From the NCBI GenBank assembly GCA_944325315.1, contig CALVAA010000022.1, positions 1 to 33,329 on the forward strand: DNA of 33,329 nt, read 5' to 3'. Each line of letters begins with the position of its first letter. The stretch's first letter is position 1. Shown here piece after piece: positions 1-8,074 of the stretch. The position numbers and the translations under genes were made by a program. Source of the DNA: Candidatus Gastranaerophilales bacterium (lineage in GTDB: Bacteria; Cyanobacteriota; Vampirovibrionia; Gastranaerophilales; Gastranaerophilaceae). The notes below the pieces were generated by a model. The model was given only the letters and a program-made list of their open reading frames with translations, searched no databases and was not told where the DNA came from.

Positions 1-657
1 AGTGAATCTGAAACAGAAACTGACATAGATTCAACAGAAGATGATAATGATGCTAATGATGGCGATATAGATTTTGGCGATGAAACAGAATCAGAATCTG
101 AAAGTGAATCAGAAAGTGAGTCTGAATCAGAAACATTGCCTTCAGAAACAGTTCCGAGTGAATCAGAAACAGAAACTGAATCTGAAAGCACTACACCTCC
201 TCAAACAGAATGCCCTGACATCGGAACGGATGATTCTTCAAATGATCAAGAAGGCGGAGCTAATGACAGTGGTGCAGGATTTGGCGATATAAATACAGCC
301 CAAACAGAAACACCAAAACAAACAGAACAAATTATTGAAACAGAAGCAACTATTCCGCCTGTAGTAACTCAAAGCAATAACGCCGGCAATAATACAACTT
401 TTGACGAAGCACCGGTACAACAAACTCAAGCTCCTGCACAAACAGAAGCACCGGCTCCTCAAACAGAAGCACCGGTACAACAAACTCAAGCTCCTGCACA
501 AACAGAAGCACCGGCTCCTCAAACAGAAGCACCGGTACAACAAACTCAAGCTCCTGCACAAACAGAAATAGCAAACAATCAGGCAATTGATGCTCAAGAC
601 GAGGCTATAGAGCTTGCAAGGCTTGAAGATGATTTAGACAAATATTTTTTAGCATAA
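1..657 (+). CDS. C-terminal part of a low-complexity acidic/PT-rich protein (5' end outside window)
   Basis: The frame is open from base 1 to the TAA at 655-657, so the gene begins upstream of the window. The first ~65 residues are acidic and dominated by Ser-Glu/Thr-Glu dipeptides with Asp patches. After a middle section rich in Gln, Thr and Asn comes a repeated Pro/Ala/Gln/Thr segment built on EAPVQQTQAPAQTEAPAPQT. The tail is acidic and helical-looking and ends LDKYFLA. There is no Cys-rich module and no LPXTG-type sorting motif. Such composition is typical of extracellular stalks or linkers, but no family can be assigned. The TTG at 136 is probably not a true start because the same low-complexity reading continues upstream of it. 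Function unknown; coding confidence comes from the long frame, the in-frame 60-base repeat and the terminator just after the stop. Confidence 0.75.
   Translation, partial: SESETETDIDSTEDDNDANDGDIDFGDETESESESESESESESETLPSETVPSESETETESESTTPPQTECPDIGTDDSSNDQEGGANDSGAGFGDINTAQTETPKQTEQIIETEATIPPVVTQSNNAGNNTTFDEAPVQQTQAPAQTEAPAPQTEAPVQQTQAPAQTEAPAPQTEAPVQQTQAPAQTEIANNQAIDAQDEAIELARLEDDLDKYFLA
406..567 (+). repeat. In-frame 60-base tandem repeat (about 2.7 copies)
   Basis: Bases 421-480 and 481-540 are identical. The period extends left to about 406 and right to 567, where the last copy breaks off. Each unit encodes 20 residues with the pattern EAPVQQTQAPAQTEAPAPQT. Perfect DNA identity, including third positions, points to recent duplication or slippage, so copy number probably varies among strains. 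Confidence 0.95.
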
Positions 658-675
658 ATAAAAAATAAAATAATA

Positions 676-710
676 TTTAAAAGCTTCCTTTATTCAAGGA
701 AGCTTTTAAA
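676..710. terminator. Bidirectional intrinsic terminator between convergent genes
   Basis: A perfect 15-base-pair inverted repeat (676-690 with 696-710) surrounds the loop TATTC. It lies between the stop of the plus-strand gene (657) and the stop of the minus-strand gene (722). The left flank is A-rich, which gives a U-tract on minus-strand transcripts. The plus-strand side ends in TTTTAAATT. It can serve both directions. Confidence 0.85.
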
Positions 711-721
711 TTAAAACACAA

Positions 722-991
722 TTAACTGTTTTTTTCACAACATTTAAAAGCAAATGCCTGAATGAATTTAGATGAAATATTAATCCAGGCATACTCTTTT
801 TTATAATCACTTTTCGGGCAGCAAACTTTTGCATCTTTCAAGGTTATAACACCATCATAGCACTTATTATCATTGTCCTTGTCGCATTTAAAAAGTTCTC
901 CTTCAACTTTTAAATGTCCTAAAGAACAAATCAGAATATTAGATTCTGAATGTTTTGCAATTTCATAAATAGCATCATAAGTTTTGCACAT
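722..991 (-). CDS. Small cysteine-rich protein, unknown function
   Basis: The product has 89 residues and eight cysteines: C2, one near 22, singles near 36 and 44, and two CC pairs near 57-58 and 84-85. There is no signal peptide or membrane segment, and no standard zinc-finger spacing that I recognise. A strong Shine-Dalgarno (AGGAGG) sits just upstream of the ATG at 991, so translation is credible. The gene lies about 70 bases after gcvPA on the same strand and is the last gene before the terminator at 676-710. It occupies the position where gcvPB would normally follow gcvPA. The cysteine pattern could suit metal binding or redox chemistry, but that is speculation. Confidence 0.65.
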   Translation of the reverse strand: MCKTYDAIYEIAKHSESNILICSLGHLKVEGELFKCDKDNDNKCYDGVITLKDAKVCCPKSDYKKEYAWINISSKFIQAFAFKCCEKNS

Positions 992-1061
992 AAAAACCTC
1001 CTTTTTTAATATTGTTCATATTAAACCAAAGGTTTTCAAAATACATTAGACATTAATTTAA

Positions 1062-2321
1062 TTAAATTCTGATAAACGAAAATTTTTCCGCACAACTAAT
1101 ATACTGACCAATTTCTTCATCGTCAAATAATTCGCTTACACTAACTAAAACATTATTTTTGTCTATCTTTAGCCCTGCAAGTATACCTTTATCTTTCATA
1201 AATGCAAGAAATTTGTCGCTGCAACCTGTATTCATTGTAAATTCATCATAAAATTCTTTGTTGTTTATCTCAAAACCAAGTTTTTTTAGTTTATCAGCAA
1301 GTTTGTGCGCATTTTTAAATGATCTGTTTGCAATTTCTATTAAGCCTGTTTTTCCTATTTTTCTTAAATACAAATTTGTACAAAAAGCAACCAAAGCTTG
1401 ATTTGAACATATATTTGATGTGGCTTTTTCCCTTCTTATATGTTGTTCTCTCGCTTGAAGAGTTAGACAATAGGCAGTTTTTCCGTTTTTATCAATTGTT
1501 TTGCCTGAAATTCTTCCGGGCAGTTGTCTTTTATATGCATCCTTGCAAGCAATAAAACCTGCATAAGCTCCACCAAAATTTAAATTTATTCCCAAAGACT
1601 GAACGTCCCCTACGGTAATATCCGCACTTGGCGGCTCAAATAAAACAAAGGGCAAGATATCTACAATTGCTATTATAAGCTCATCCGAAGATTTTACAGG
1701 CATTTCCTTTAATTCGCCAAACCTGTTTGGACTCTCATAAACCCTTGCACATAAATCCTTTTCAAAACATTCTTTTCCTGTTATAAGTTCAATATCATTT
1801 GCCCAAAGGTATGTTTTTATAACCTCAAGATAATTTGGATTGACATCGTCGTAAACAAAAACTTTATTTCTTTTTTTTAATCGTGCCGCCATTAAAATAG
1901 ATTCGGCAGACGCTGTTGCACCATCATATACAGAAGCATTTGAAACGTCCTGATTCAACAAAGTGCATATCAGTGATTGAAATTCGTACATAACACGCAA
2001 AGTACCCTGAGAAATCTCAGCCTGATATGGCGTATAACAAGACAAAAACTCAAATCTTGAAGATATATCCGAAACCAAAGAGGGAATATATCTTTTTCTT
2101 GCGCCTCCACCAAGAAAACAAAGATAGTCAATTTTATTCAAAGAAGAAAGTTTTTTTAAATACTTCTGCGCTTCCCGTTCATCCTTTGGTTCTCCAAGCG
2201 GTAAATCCATAGCCCTGGCTTCTTTTGGAATAATTTCAAACAATTCATCGATTGACTTCACTCCGACAGAAAGCAACATCTCATCTCTGTCTTGTTTATT
2301 TAATGCCTCAAAATTATACAT
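1062..2321 (-). CDS. gcvPA: Glycine dehydrogenase (decarboxylating) subunit 1, P-protein alpha half
   Basis: In two-subunit P-proteins the alpha half pairs with GcvPB to decarboxylate glycine and load the aminomethyl group onto lipoyl-GcvH. The 419 residues are slightly short for the family (about 440-450). Recognisable blocks are FLGGGARKRYIPSLV, YTPYQAEISQGTLRVMYEFQ, DVSNASVYDGATASAESI and LGINLNFGGAYAGFIACKD, all in the expected order. The PLP-binding lysine resides in the beta half, so this subunit alone should not be active. The ATG at 2321 has a GAAGGT Shine-Dalgarno. The gene follows gcvH by 9 bases in a gcvT-gcvH-gcvPA order. No gcvPB-like frame follows; the next gene is the small Cys-rich ORF. 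Family assignment is firm. Confidence 0.93.
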   Translation of the reverse strand: MYNFEALNKQDRDEMLLSVGVKSIDELFEIIPKEARAMDLPLGEPKDEREAQKYLKKLSSLNKIDYLCFLGGGARKRYIPSLVSDISSRFEFLSCYTPYQAEISQGTLRVMYEFQSLICTLLNQDVSNASVYDGATASAESILMAARLKKRNKVFVYDDVNPNYLEVIKTYLWANDIELITGKECFEKDLCARVYESPNRFGELKEMPVKSSDELIIAIVDILPFVLFEPPSADITVGDVQSLGINLNFGGAYAGFIACKDAYKRQLPGRISGKTIDKNGKTAYCLTLQAREQHIRREKATSNICSNQALVAFCTNLYLRKIGKTGLIEIANRSFKNAHKLADKLKKLGFEINNKEFYDEFTMNTGCSDKFLAFMKDKGILAGLKIDKNNVLVSVSELFDDEEIGQYISCAEKFSFIRI

Positions 2322-2330
2322 TTTACCTTC

Positions 2331-2708
2331 TTATTGAACTTCGTCTCTATAGTCAGTGTATTCCAATAATCCTTGCGAATCTTGCTGAAAATCTTCAGAT
2401 TTTATTTTAACCAGCCAAGAAGAAAAGGGGTCTTCATTTATAAGTTCCGGCGAATTTATAAGATTTTCATTTACTTCAACAACTTCACCTGCCACAGGCA
2501 TGTAAATTTCACTTGCAGCTTTTACCGATTCAATTGTTGCAAAAACTTCATCTTTAGAAAATTTAGAGTTAACTTCCGGGAGTTCAACAAAAACTATATC
2601 CCCCAATTGCTCAACTGCCCAATCTGTTAGACCAACCGATACCAAATTACCTTCCTCTAAAACCCATTCATGGGTTTTAGAACATAAAATCCCGTCAGGT
2701 ATATTCAC
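2331..2708 (-). CDS. gcvH: Glycine cleavage system H protein
   Basis: A lipoyl carrier protein of 125 residues, the usual size. The lipoylation site is Lys63 in ESVKAASEIYMPVAGEV, and the N-terminal block THEWVLEEGNLVSVGLTDWA is typical. It shuttles the aminomethyl group between P-protein, T-protein and lipoamide dehydrogenase. It uses a GTG start at 2708 with a GGAG Shine-Dalgarno about 10 bases upstream; no better ATG exists. It sits 12 bases after gcvT and 9 bases before gcvPA, so it is co-transcribed with both. H-proteins can also act as lipoyl donors in lipoate relay. That may matter here, since the P-protein beta half is absent from the operon. Confidence 0.95.
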   Translation of the reverse strand: MNIPDGILCSKTHEWVLEEGNLVSVGLTDWAVEQLGDIVFVELPEVNSKFSKDEVFATIESVKAASEIYMPVAGEVVEVNENLINSPELINEDPFSSWLVKIKSEDFQQDSQGLLEYTDYRDEVQ

Positions 2709-2720
2709 TTTTTTATTCTC

Positions 2721-3872
2721 CTATTTATCATATTTCTTTTTTATAAAAGGTTTTTTGACAATTTTTGCATTATATAATTTATTTCTTACCATAATTTGTA
2801 TACATATGCCAATACTTTCTTCAATATTGTTAAGTTTTGATACTAATTCATTATCCAGCCCAACAAATTCTATCATACAAAAACCGATATTTTTTCCTAA
2901 AGTAGGACTTGGTGCTCCTGATGTCACCTTTCCTATAGATTTATTATTTAAAAAGACTTCATAACCTTCCCTTGCAATTACTTTATCTTCCATCATAAAA
3001 GCAAAAAGCTTTCTTCTTAAAGGAGTTTGTTTTAATTTCTGAGATAGAATTATATTTTTCCCGCTATAATCTTCTTTTTTGTCTTTTGGAATGAAAAAGC
3101 CGAGAGAAGATTCAACAGGAGTAGTATACTCATTTAATTCATGACCATACAAAGGAAGTGCCGCTTCCAGTCTTAAAGTGTCTCTTGCACCCAAACCTAC
3201 AGGCACAACTTCTTCATAAGAAAGTGTCTTAGTCCAAAGAACAGATGCAAATTCGTTTTTAAATAATAGTTCAAAGCCGTCTTCACCTGTATAGCCGCTA
3301 CGCATTAAAAAAACAGGAATATTATTTAAATTTGCTTTTTTAAATGAAAAAAACTCAGGTTGTTCTTTAATTTCAATACCCATTTTTTCAATAATATATT
3401 TTGCCTTTGGTCCTTGCAGAGCCAACATTGAAAATTCATCACTTTTGTTTATAATTTCAACATCAAAATTTCTTGATTTATTTTTTATAAAAGAAAAATC
3501 ATCCTCAATTCTTGAAGCATTAACAACCACCAAATAATCAGCTTCTTCGATAATTCCAAAGGAATTATACACAATCATATCGTCTTCTATTCCGCCATCA
3601 TCATTTGTTAATTGGCAGTATAGTGCCCTACCTTGTCTTAAGTCCGATATTTTTTGGGGCACTAAAGACTCCAGAAACTTTAAAGAATCCTTTCCTTTAA
3701 TATATAGTTCGCCCATATGTGAAACATCAAACAATCCTGCCGATTCTCTTGTAAAATTGTGTTCTTTTATAATACCTTCATACTGCACAGGCATAAGCCA
3801 GCCTCCAAACGAAACCATTTTTGCCTTTAATTTAATATGTTCTTCATACAATGCTGTTTTTTTCTCTGTCAT
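2721..3872 (-). CDS. gcvT: Aminomethyltransferase (glycine cleavage T protein)
   Basis: It transfers the methylene carbon from aminomethyl-GcvH to tetrahydrofolate, giving 5,10-methylene-THF and ammonia. The 383 residues match the family length. Characteristic blocks are MVSFGGWLMPVQYEGIIKEH near the N-terminus, GLFDVSHMGE, RSGYTGEDGFELLF and GLGARDTLRLEAALPLYGHE, with a C-terminal barrel ending GKVTSGAPSPTLGKNIG. The ATG at 3872 has an AAGGAA Shine-Dalgarno. It lies 11 bases after alr in the operon. FolD, two genes upstream, acts on its product methylene-THF, so the gene order fits one folate-based one-carbon module. Confidence 0.96.
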   Translation of the reverse strand: MTEKKTALYEEHIKLKAKMVSFGGWLMPVQYEGIIKEHNFTRESAGLFDVSHMGELYIKGKDSLKFLESLVPQKISDLRQGRALYCQLTNDDGGIEDDMIVYNSFGIIEEADYLVVVNASRIEDDFSFIKNKSRNFDVEIINKSDEFSMLALQGPKAKYIIEKMGIEIKEQPEFFSFKKANLNNIPVFLMRSGYTGEDGFELLFKNEFASVLWTKTLSYEEVVPVGLGARDTLRLEAALPLYGHELNEYTTPVESSLGFFIPKDKKEDYSGKNIILSQKLKQTPLRRKLFAFMMEDKVIAREGYEVFLNNKSIGKVTSGAPSPTLGKNIGFCMIEFVGLDNELVSKLNNIEESIGICIQIMVRNKLYNAKIVKKPFIKKKYDK

Positions 3873-3883
3873 TTTATTTCCTT

Positions 3884-5044
3884 TTATCTTACATAAATTC
3901 TCGGAAGACGCATTTTTAACCTGCAGGTTAATTCATAGTTAATCGTGTCCAATTTTTTCGCCCAGGAATCTATTGAATCTTCTTTATTATTTTCACCCAA
4001 TAATTCAACTATATCTCCTTCCGCACATTCTACTTCGGATGCATCAAACATCATTTGATCCATTGTTATTCTTCCGATTTGTTTAATTATTTTACCGTTC
4101 AAACCGGCACTTATCTTTCCGGAAAGTGCTCTTGCAACGCCATCTGCGTAACCTATGGGAATTGTAACAACTTTTTTATCGCAAGGAGCTATATAAGTAT
4201 GCCCATAGCTTATACCGTCATTTGCCTTAAGGGTATGAATATTTGTAATTCTTGCTTTTAGTCCCATCACCGGAAGCATTTTAGGAAGATTTAAAGGATT
4301 GTTTAGATACGGGCTCAATCCCCACATTATTACCCCCATTCTTACCATATCAAAAGAGTATTCGGGGTATGAAAAAATCCCGGGAGAATTAAGACAATGA
4401 ATTTTAACTTTTTTAGATTTCAATTCATTATTGTATGGTTTTATAATTTCTTCAAACTCGCAAATCTGACGTTTAAATAATTCCTTATTTTCAACATCGG
4501 CAAAATGGGTAAAAATACCTCTTAAATCTATAAAATCGCAATTTAAAACCTTTTTAATAAAAGCTGACGCTTCGTTTTTTTCTATACCTATCCTGTTCAT
4601 TCCAGTATCAAGTTTAATATGGACTTTTAGTTTTTTATTTAATCTTTTAAAAAGCTGATTAGCACTTTCAATATGTTCTTCATTAAAAATAGAAAGCTCT
4701 ATATCATATTTTAGTGCATTTTCAAATGCCCAAAGAGGACTTGCGCCTAAAACAAGTATTGGTTTGTCTATTTTGTTTTCCCTTAATTCAATCCCTTCAT
4801 CTATACTGGCTACACCAAAATAGGTTACCCCGCAAGCAATTAATACAGGAGCACACATTATAGAACCATGCCCGTATGCGTCTGCTTTTACGACCGCAAA
4901 AAGTTCCGGCATGTCAGAATGATTAGAACAATTATTTTTTAAAAACTCTTTAATTTTTAAAACATTATGCTCTAAATTTGCAAGGTTGATTTCAACCCAA
5001 GCATCTCTGTTTTTATTAACGAATGTTCCTCTGAAATTTTGCAT
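3884..5044 (-). CDS. alr: Alanine racemase
   Basis: A PLP enzyme interconverting L- and D-alanine for peptidoglycan. The 386 residues match the usual length. The PLP lysine is Lys53 in AVVKADAYGHGS, and the second catalytic residue is a tyrosine near 280 in GISYGHTY from the C-terminal domain. LDTGMNRIGI and the RMGVIMWGLSPY region are also typical. The ATG at 5044 directly abuts the folD stop (no spacing), indicating translational coupling. Its place between folD and the glycine cleavage genes has no obvious metabolic logic beyond amino-acid PLP chemistry. Confidence 0.96.
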   Translation of the reverse strand: MQNFRGTFVNKNRDAWVEINLANLEHNVLKIKEFLKNNCSNHSDMPELFAVVKADAYGHGSIMCAPVLIACGVTYFGVASIDEGIELRENKIDKPILVLGASPLWAFENALKYDIELSIFNEEHIESANQLFKRLNKKLKVHIKLDTGMNRIGIEKNEASAFIKKVLNCDFIDLRGIFTHFADVENKELFKRQICEFEEIIKPYNNELKSKKVKIHCLNSPGIFSYPEYSFDMVRMGVIMWGLSPYLNNPLNLPKMLPVMGLKARITNIHTLKANDGISYGHTYIAPCDKKVVTIPIGYADGVARALSGKISAGLNGKIIKQIGRITMDQMMFDASEVECAEGDIVELLGENNKEDSIDSWAKKLDTINYELTCRLKMRLPRIYVR

Positions 5045-5887
5045 TTATTTATTTTGCTCCAAAAAAAGTTCATATGTATTTTCCATCAAACACGCAATTG
5101 TCATCGGACCTACTCCGCCAGGAACAGGGGTAATATAGCTTGCAATTGATTTAACTTTATCAAAATCCACATCACCTTTTAAAAACCTGTCGTATTGTTT
5201 CGTTATTCCGACATCTATTACAACAGCACCTTTTTTAACCATATCTGCCGTTATTATATTTGGTCTTCCGACAGCACTAATCAGAATATCTGCCGTTTTT
5301 GTAAGTGCCTTTAGGTTTTTTGTTTTAGAATGCGCTATGGTAACCGTGGCATTTTCCTTTAAGAGAAGTGCTGCAAGCGGTTTTCCTACAATATTTGACC
5401 TTCCTACAACGACTGCGTGTTTTCCTTCAATTTGAATATTGTATCCTTTTAAAAGTTTTATTATACCCTTCGGAGTACAGCATTTTGCCCAAGGCTCAAG
5501 ACCGCAGTATAATTTTCCGACATTAATCGGATGAAAACCGTCAACATCTTTTTTGGGATTTATAAGCTCAATTATTTTTTGCTCGTCTAAATGCTCATAC
5601 AAAGGAAGTTGCACAAGTATTCCGTTAACTTTTTTGTTTTCATTCAACTCATGAATCAGCTCAATTAATTTTCCCATTGTAATTGATTTGTCAAAACGAT
5701 AAACATAAGATCGATAACCTAATTCTAAAGATTTTTTTTCTTTTGATGCAACATAAATTTTACTTGAAGGATTATCATTTGCCAAAACTACCGCTAAACC
5801 AGGCTTATCGATACTTTTTTGAACTTTTATTTTGAGATCTTCAAACAATTGTGATGCTATTTTTTTACCGTCTATAATTTCTCCCAT
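5045..5887 (-). CDS. folD: Bifunctional methylene-THF dehydrogenase / methenyl-THF cyclohydrolase
   Basis: It converts 5,10-methylene-THF to 10-formyl-THF via methenyl-THF with NADP. Conserved parts are YVASKEKKSLELGY (with the active-site lysine), KDVDGFHPINVGKL, the dinucleotide-binding VVVGRSNIVGKPLAALLL and the C-terminal PVPGGVGPMTIACLMENT. I place the start at the ATG at 5885-5887 (280 residues, MGEIIDGKK) because GGGGG lies directly upstream. A longer reading begins with TTG at 5905 but would bury that ribosome-binding site and overlap the preceding gene. The gene follows the CooC-like ATPase closely and is coupled to alr. Its substrate is made by the downstream gcvT product. Confidence 0.95.
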   Translation of the reverse strand: MGEIIDGKKIASQLFEDLKIKVQKSIDKPGLAVVLANDNPSSKIYVASKEKKSLELGYRSYVYRFDKSITMGKLIELIHELNENKKVNGILVQLPLYEHLDEQKIIELINPKKDVDGFHPINVGKLYCGLEPWAKCCTPKGIIKLLKGYNIQIEGKHAVVVGRSNIVGKPLAALLLKENATVTIAHSKTKNLKALTKTADILISAVGRPNIITADMVKKGAVVIDVGITKQYDRFLKGDVDFDKVKSIASYITPVPGGVGPMTIACLMENTYELFLEQNK

Positions 5888-5894
5888 AAACCCC

Positions 5895-6626
5895 CTATTC
5901 TTCAACTTGAGGCAAATTCATGCGTGAATAAATTAAAGAAAGACAATTTAGAATTTTATCGTAATCCATTTTTTCAAATTTTTCTATGTATCCTAAAAAA
6001 TTGAGCTCCAAGCCGTTTATAGCTTCAAGTGCGCTATTTAGATTTTCTTTTTTAACTTTATTTAAAATTACACCCAACTGCCCTTGTGCGGCATATTTTC
6101 TGGATGAGTCAGCTATCTTCGAACTGAGCGCTATACTTTCTTTTTTATCTGACGAAACTATTATTGTTTCTGCTATAGGATAATCTACAAGTAAATTTAA
6201 ATACTTTAAATCATACTCGCAATCAAAAATCACAAAATCATATCTGTCTATAAATTTAGATAAAGAATCTCTCATAAGCTTTGTTGAAGGACATTTGCAG
6301 TCCTTTGGCGTCACAAAGTGAGACACAAGCATGTCTGTATTTTCATCAACCTCAACAACAATATCCTCAAGTGCCCAATCAATATATTCTTGTTTTGTCA
6401 TTCCTTCGGGAATTCCGGTTTTGTATTCATGCTTTCCGGATTTTATGCCATAAATTGTATTTCTTGATTTAATACCGAAGCTGTCTGATAATTCGGAGGT
6501 TAAATCATTGTCAACAAGAAGAATTGAAGATGTCGGAAAATTCTTTCTGATTAATTTTAAAAAAGCCCTTGCTAAAGTTGTTTTTCCGCTTCCGGATTTG
6601 CCGATTAAAGCTATTGTTGATGTCAT
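5895..6626 (-). CDS. CooC-like / MinD-family P-loop ATPase
   Basis: A 243-residue ATPase with P-loop GKSGSGKTT (residues 9-17). It includes a lysine at the signature position of the deviant Walker A motif (Lys10) used by MinD/ParA/CooC dimers. LLVDNDLTSELSDSFGI is the switch-like segment. A short Cys motif, CKCPSTKLMR (C110, C112), resembles the metal-binding region of CO dehydrogenase maturation factor CooC, and FVIFDCEYDLKYL (about 132-143) matches the CooC block with Asp and Cys. CooC proteins load nickel into CO dehydrogenase; relatives serve other metallo-centres. No CO dehydrogenase or acetyl-CoA synthase gene is in the window, so the client is unknown. It is the first gene of the operon, with an AAGGAC Shine-Dalgarno before the ATG at 6626. 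The family call is fairly sure, the nickel role is not. Confidence 0.7.
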   Translation of the reverse strand: MTSTIALIGKSGSGKTTLARAFLKLIRKNFPTSSILLVDNDLTSELSDSFGIKSRNTIYGIKSGKHEYKTGIPEGMTKQEYIDWALEDIVVEVDENTDMLVSHFVTPKDCKCPSTKLMRDSLSKFIDRYDFVIFDCEYDLKYLNLLVDYPIAETIIVSSDKKESIALSSKIADSSRKYAAQGQLGVILNKVKKENLNSALEAINGLELNFLGYIEKFEKMDYDKILNCLSLIYSRMNLPQVEE

Positions 6627-6774
6627 AGATTGTCCTTATTGATATATAAATTATATTGAAAAATAAAAAACAAAGCAAGATTCAAAGCAAAAGCGCTTTA
6701 TCCTCTTTAGATATGATAGACAAAACAGTATTGCAATAGTATTATTTTAATTAAGAAAGTATACTTTATCTAAG

Positions 6775-7749
6775 ATGGAAAATCAGGATTTTAATTTAGA
6801 CGAAAACATAGAAGAAAAAGACCAATACAGCCTCGAATTATCAGTATCGGATGAATTCAAAAGGGGTTGTAAACTTTATAATTTCAGAAGGCCGGATAAA
6901 TTTTCAAAAGAACACTTAAAAGCACTCCAGGATATCCACAGAGATTTTGTAAGACACCTTGCAACAATACTTACCGGATATTTAAGAATGGAAGTTGAAA
7001 TAGATGTAATCTCTGTTGACCAGTTGACATATGAAGAATACATTTGTTCAATGCCGTCACATGTCCAGAATATGATTTTTAAATTGAATCCTCTATCCGG
7101 AGAAATTTCAATGGGAATGAGCCCCGAAGTCTTAGCTGTTGTCTTAGATAGAATGCTTGGCGGCTCAGGCGTTATCAACGAAAGAGGAAAAGAACTTACC
7201 CAAATTGAAGAATTGCTCACAATTAAATTTGTTGAAAAAATTATCAAAATATTGGAAGAAGCATGGGGAACAATTTTACCCGTTAAATCAGAATTTGTGA
7301 CTCTGGCTAACGGATATCATTCTGTCCCGATTACAACAAGCGGAGAAATCGTAACGTTGATATCCTTTGAGGTAAGATTGGGTCAAAAAAACTTTGGATT
7401 GATGAACATCTGTTTTCCTTATCCTGTTTTAGAAACAGTTCTTCCAAAATTAACCCCGCAATATATTTATCAACATGCAAATGTTGTTGCAAATGAAATA
7501 GGAAAAAACGAAACACTGGAAAGAATAAAAAGTGCAGAACTTGAAATGCAGGTGCTATTAGGTTCGACTAATATCGAGATAAACGATGTTTTAGACCTAA
7601 AGGTCGACGACATAATAAAACTTGACCAAAAACTGGATAAAGAGTTGGTTGCCTGCATAAACAAAAATAGAAAATTCTATGTAATTCCGGGCATAAACCA
7701 GAATAAAATATGTGTAAAAATAACTGACCAATACCATAACAAGGAGTAA
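6775..7749 (+). CDS. fliM: Flagellar motor switch protein FliM
   Basis: A C-ring component that links CheY-P to rotor direction. It has 324 residues, the usual length. The conserved block YNFRRPDKFSKEHL (35-48) begins the middle domain, followed by IHRDFVRHLATILTGYLR and the MLGGSG turn (127-132). The C-terminal ~75 residues form a SpoA (FliN-like) domain around AELEMQVLLGSTNIEINDVL. The N-terminus (MENQDFNLDENIEEK) is acidic but I cannot see the LSQxEIDALL helix that normally binds CheY-P. A TATACT box lies 9 bases before the ATG, and there is no clear Shine-Dalgarno. fliN follows after 3 bases. No other flagellar genes are in the window. Confidence 0.88.
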   Translation: MENQDFNLDENIEEKDQYSLELSVSDEFKRGCKLYNFRRPDKFSKEHLKALQDIHRDFVRHLATILTGYLRMEVEIDVISVDQLTYEEYICSMPSHVQNMIFKLNPLSGEISMGMSPEVLAVVLDRMLGGSGVINERGKELTQIEELLTIKFVEKIIKILEEAWGTILPVKSEFVTLANGYHSVPITTSGEIVTLISFEVRLGQKNFGLMNICFPYPVLETVLPKLTPQYIYQHANVVANEIGKNETLERIKSAELEMQVLLGSTNIEINDVLDLKVDDIIKLDQKLDKELVACINKNRKFYVIPGINQNKICVKITDQYHNKE

Positions 7750-7752
7750 TTT

Positions 7753-8073
7753 TTGGAAAAAGAACCTAAAAATCTTGATATTACAAAGCTTGAAAACATC
7801 GAGCGTCCAAAGAGAGTTGAAAAATCTAAAACATACAATCTCTTACTTGATGTAGAACTTGAAATGTCTGCAATTTTAGGAGAAACAGATACCACACTTC
7901 AAAAAGTTTTAGACTTAACTAAAGGCTCAATAATAGAATTGGACAACAAAACAATAGAACCCATAAAATTACTTGCGAACGGCACGGAAGTTGCAAGAGG
8001 CGAAGTTGTGATTATAGAAGACAACTTTGGTTTAAGAATAACAAGCATCACAGAGAACAATATCGGTGAATAA
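7753..8073 (+). CDS. fliN: Flagellar motor switch protein FliN (SpoA domain)
   Basis: A protein of 106 residues made almost entirely of a SpoA domain: LLLDVELEMSAILGETDT, a VLDLTKGSIIELD strand pair, then LANGTEVARGEVVIIEDNFGLRI. It is the small C-ring partner of FliM. The start is a TTG at 7753 with AAGGAG at 7741-7746 overlapping the fliM stop region. No ATG near the beginning fits. The N-terminal ~30 residues are charged and poorly conserved, as is normal for FliN. The receiver-domain gene follows with overlapping or adjacent coding, so all three are probably one transcript. Confidence 0.87.
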   Translation: MEKEPKNLDITKLENIERPKRVEKSKTYNLLLDVELEMSAILGETDTTLQKVLDLTKGSIIELDNKTIEPIKLLANGTEVARGEVVIIEDNFGLRITSITENNIGE

Positions 8074-8074
8074 T

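Noticed and set aside
238-597. Long antisense frames opposite the repeat-rich 5' gene
   Set aside because: They arise from the same 60-base period read backwards and give Cys/Leu/Phe repeats; the plus-strand reading has the terminator and compositional sense.
5888-5905. Upstream TTG start for folD
   Set aside because: The ATG at 5887 has GGGGG directly upstream and the family N-terminus begins there.
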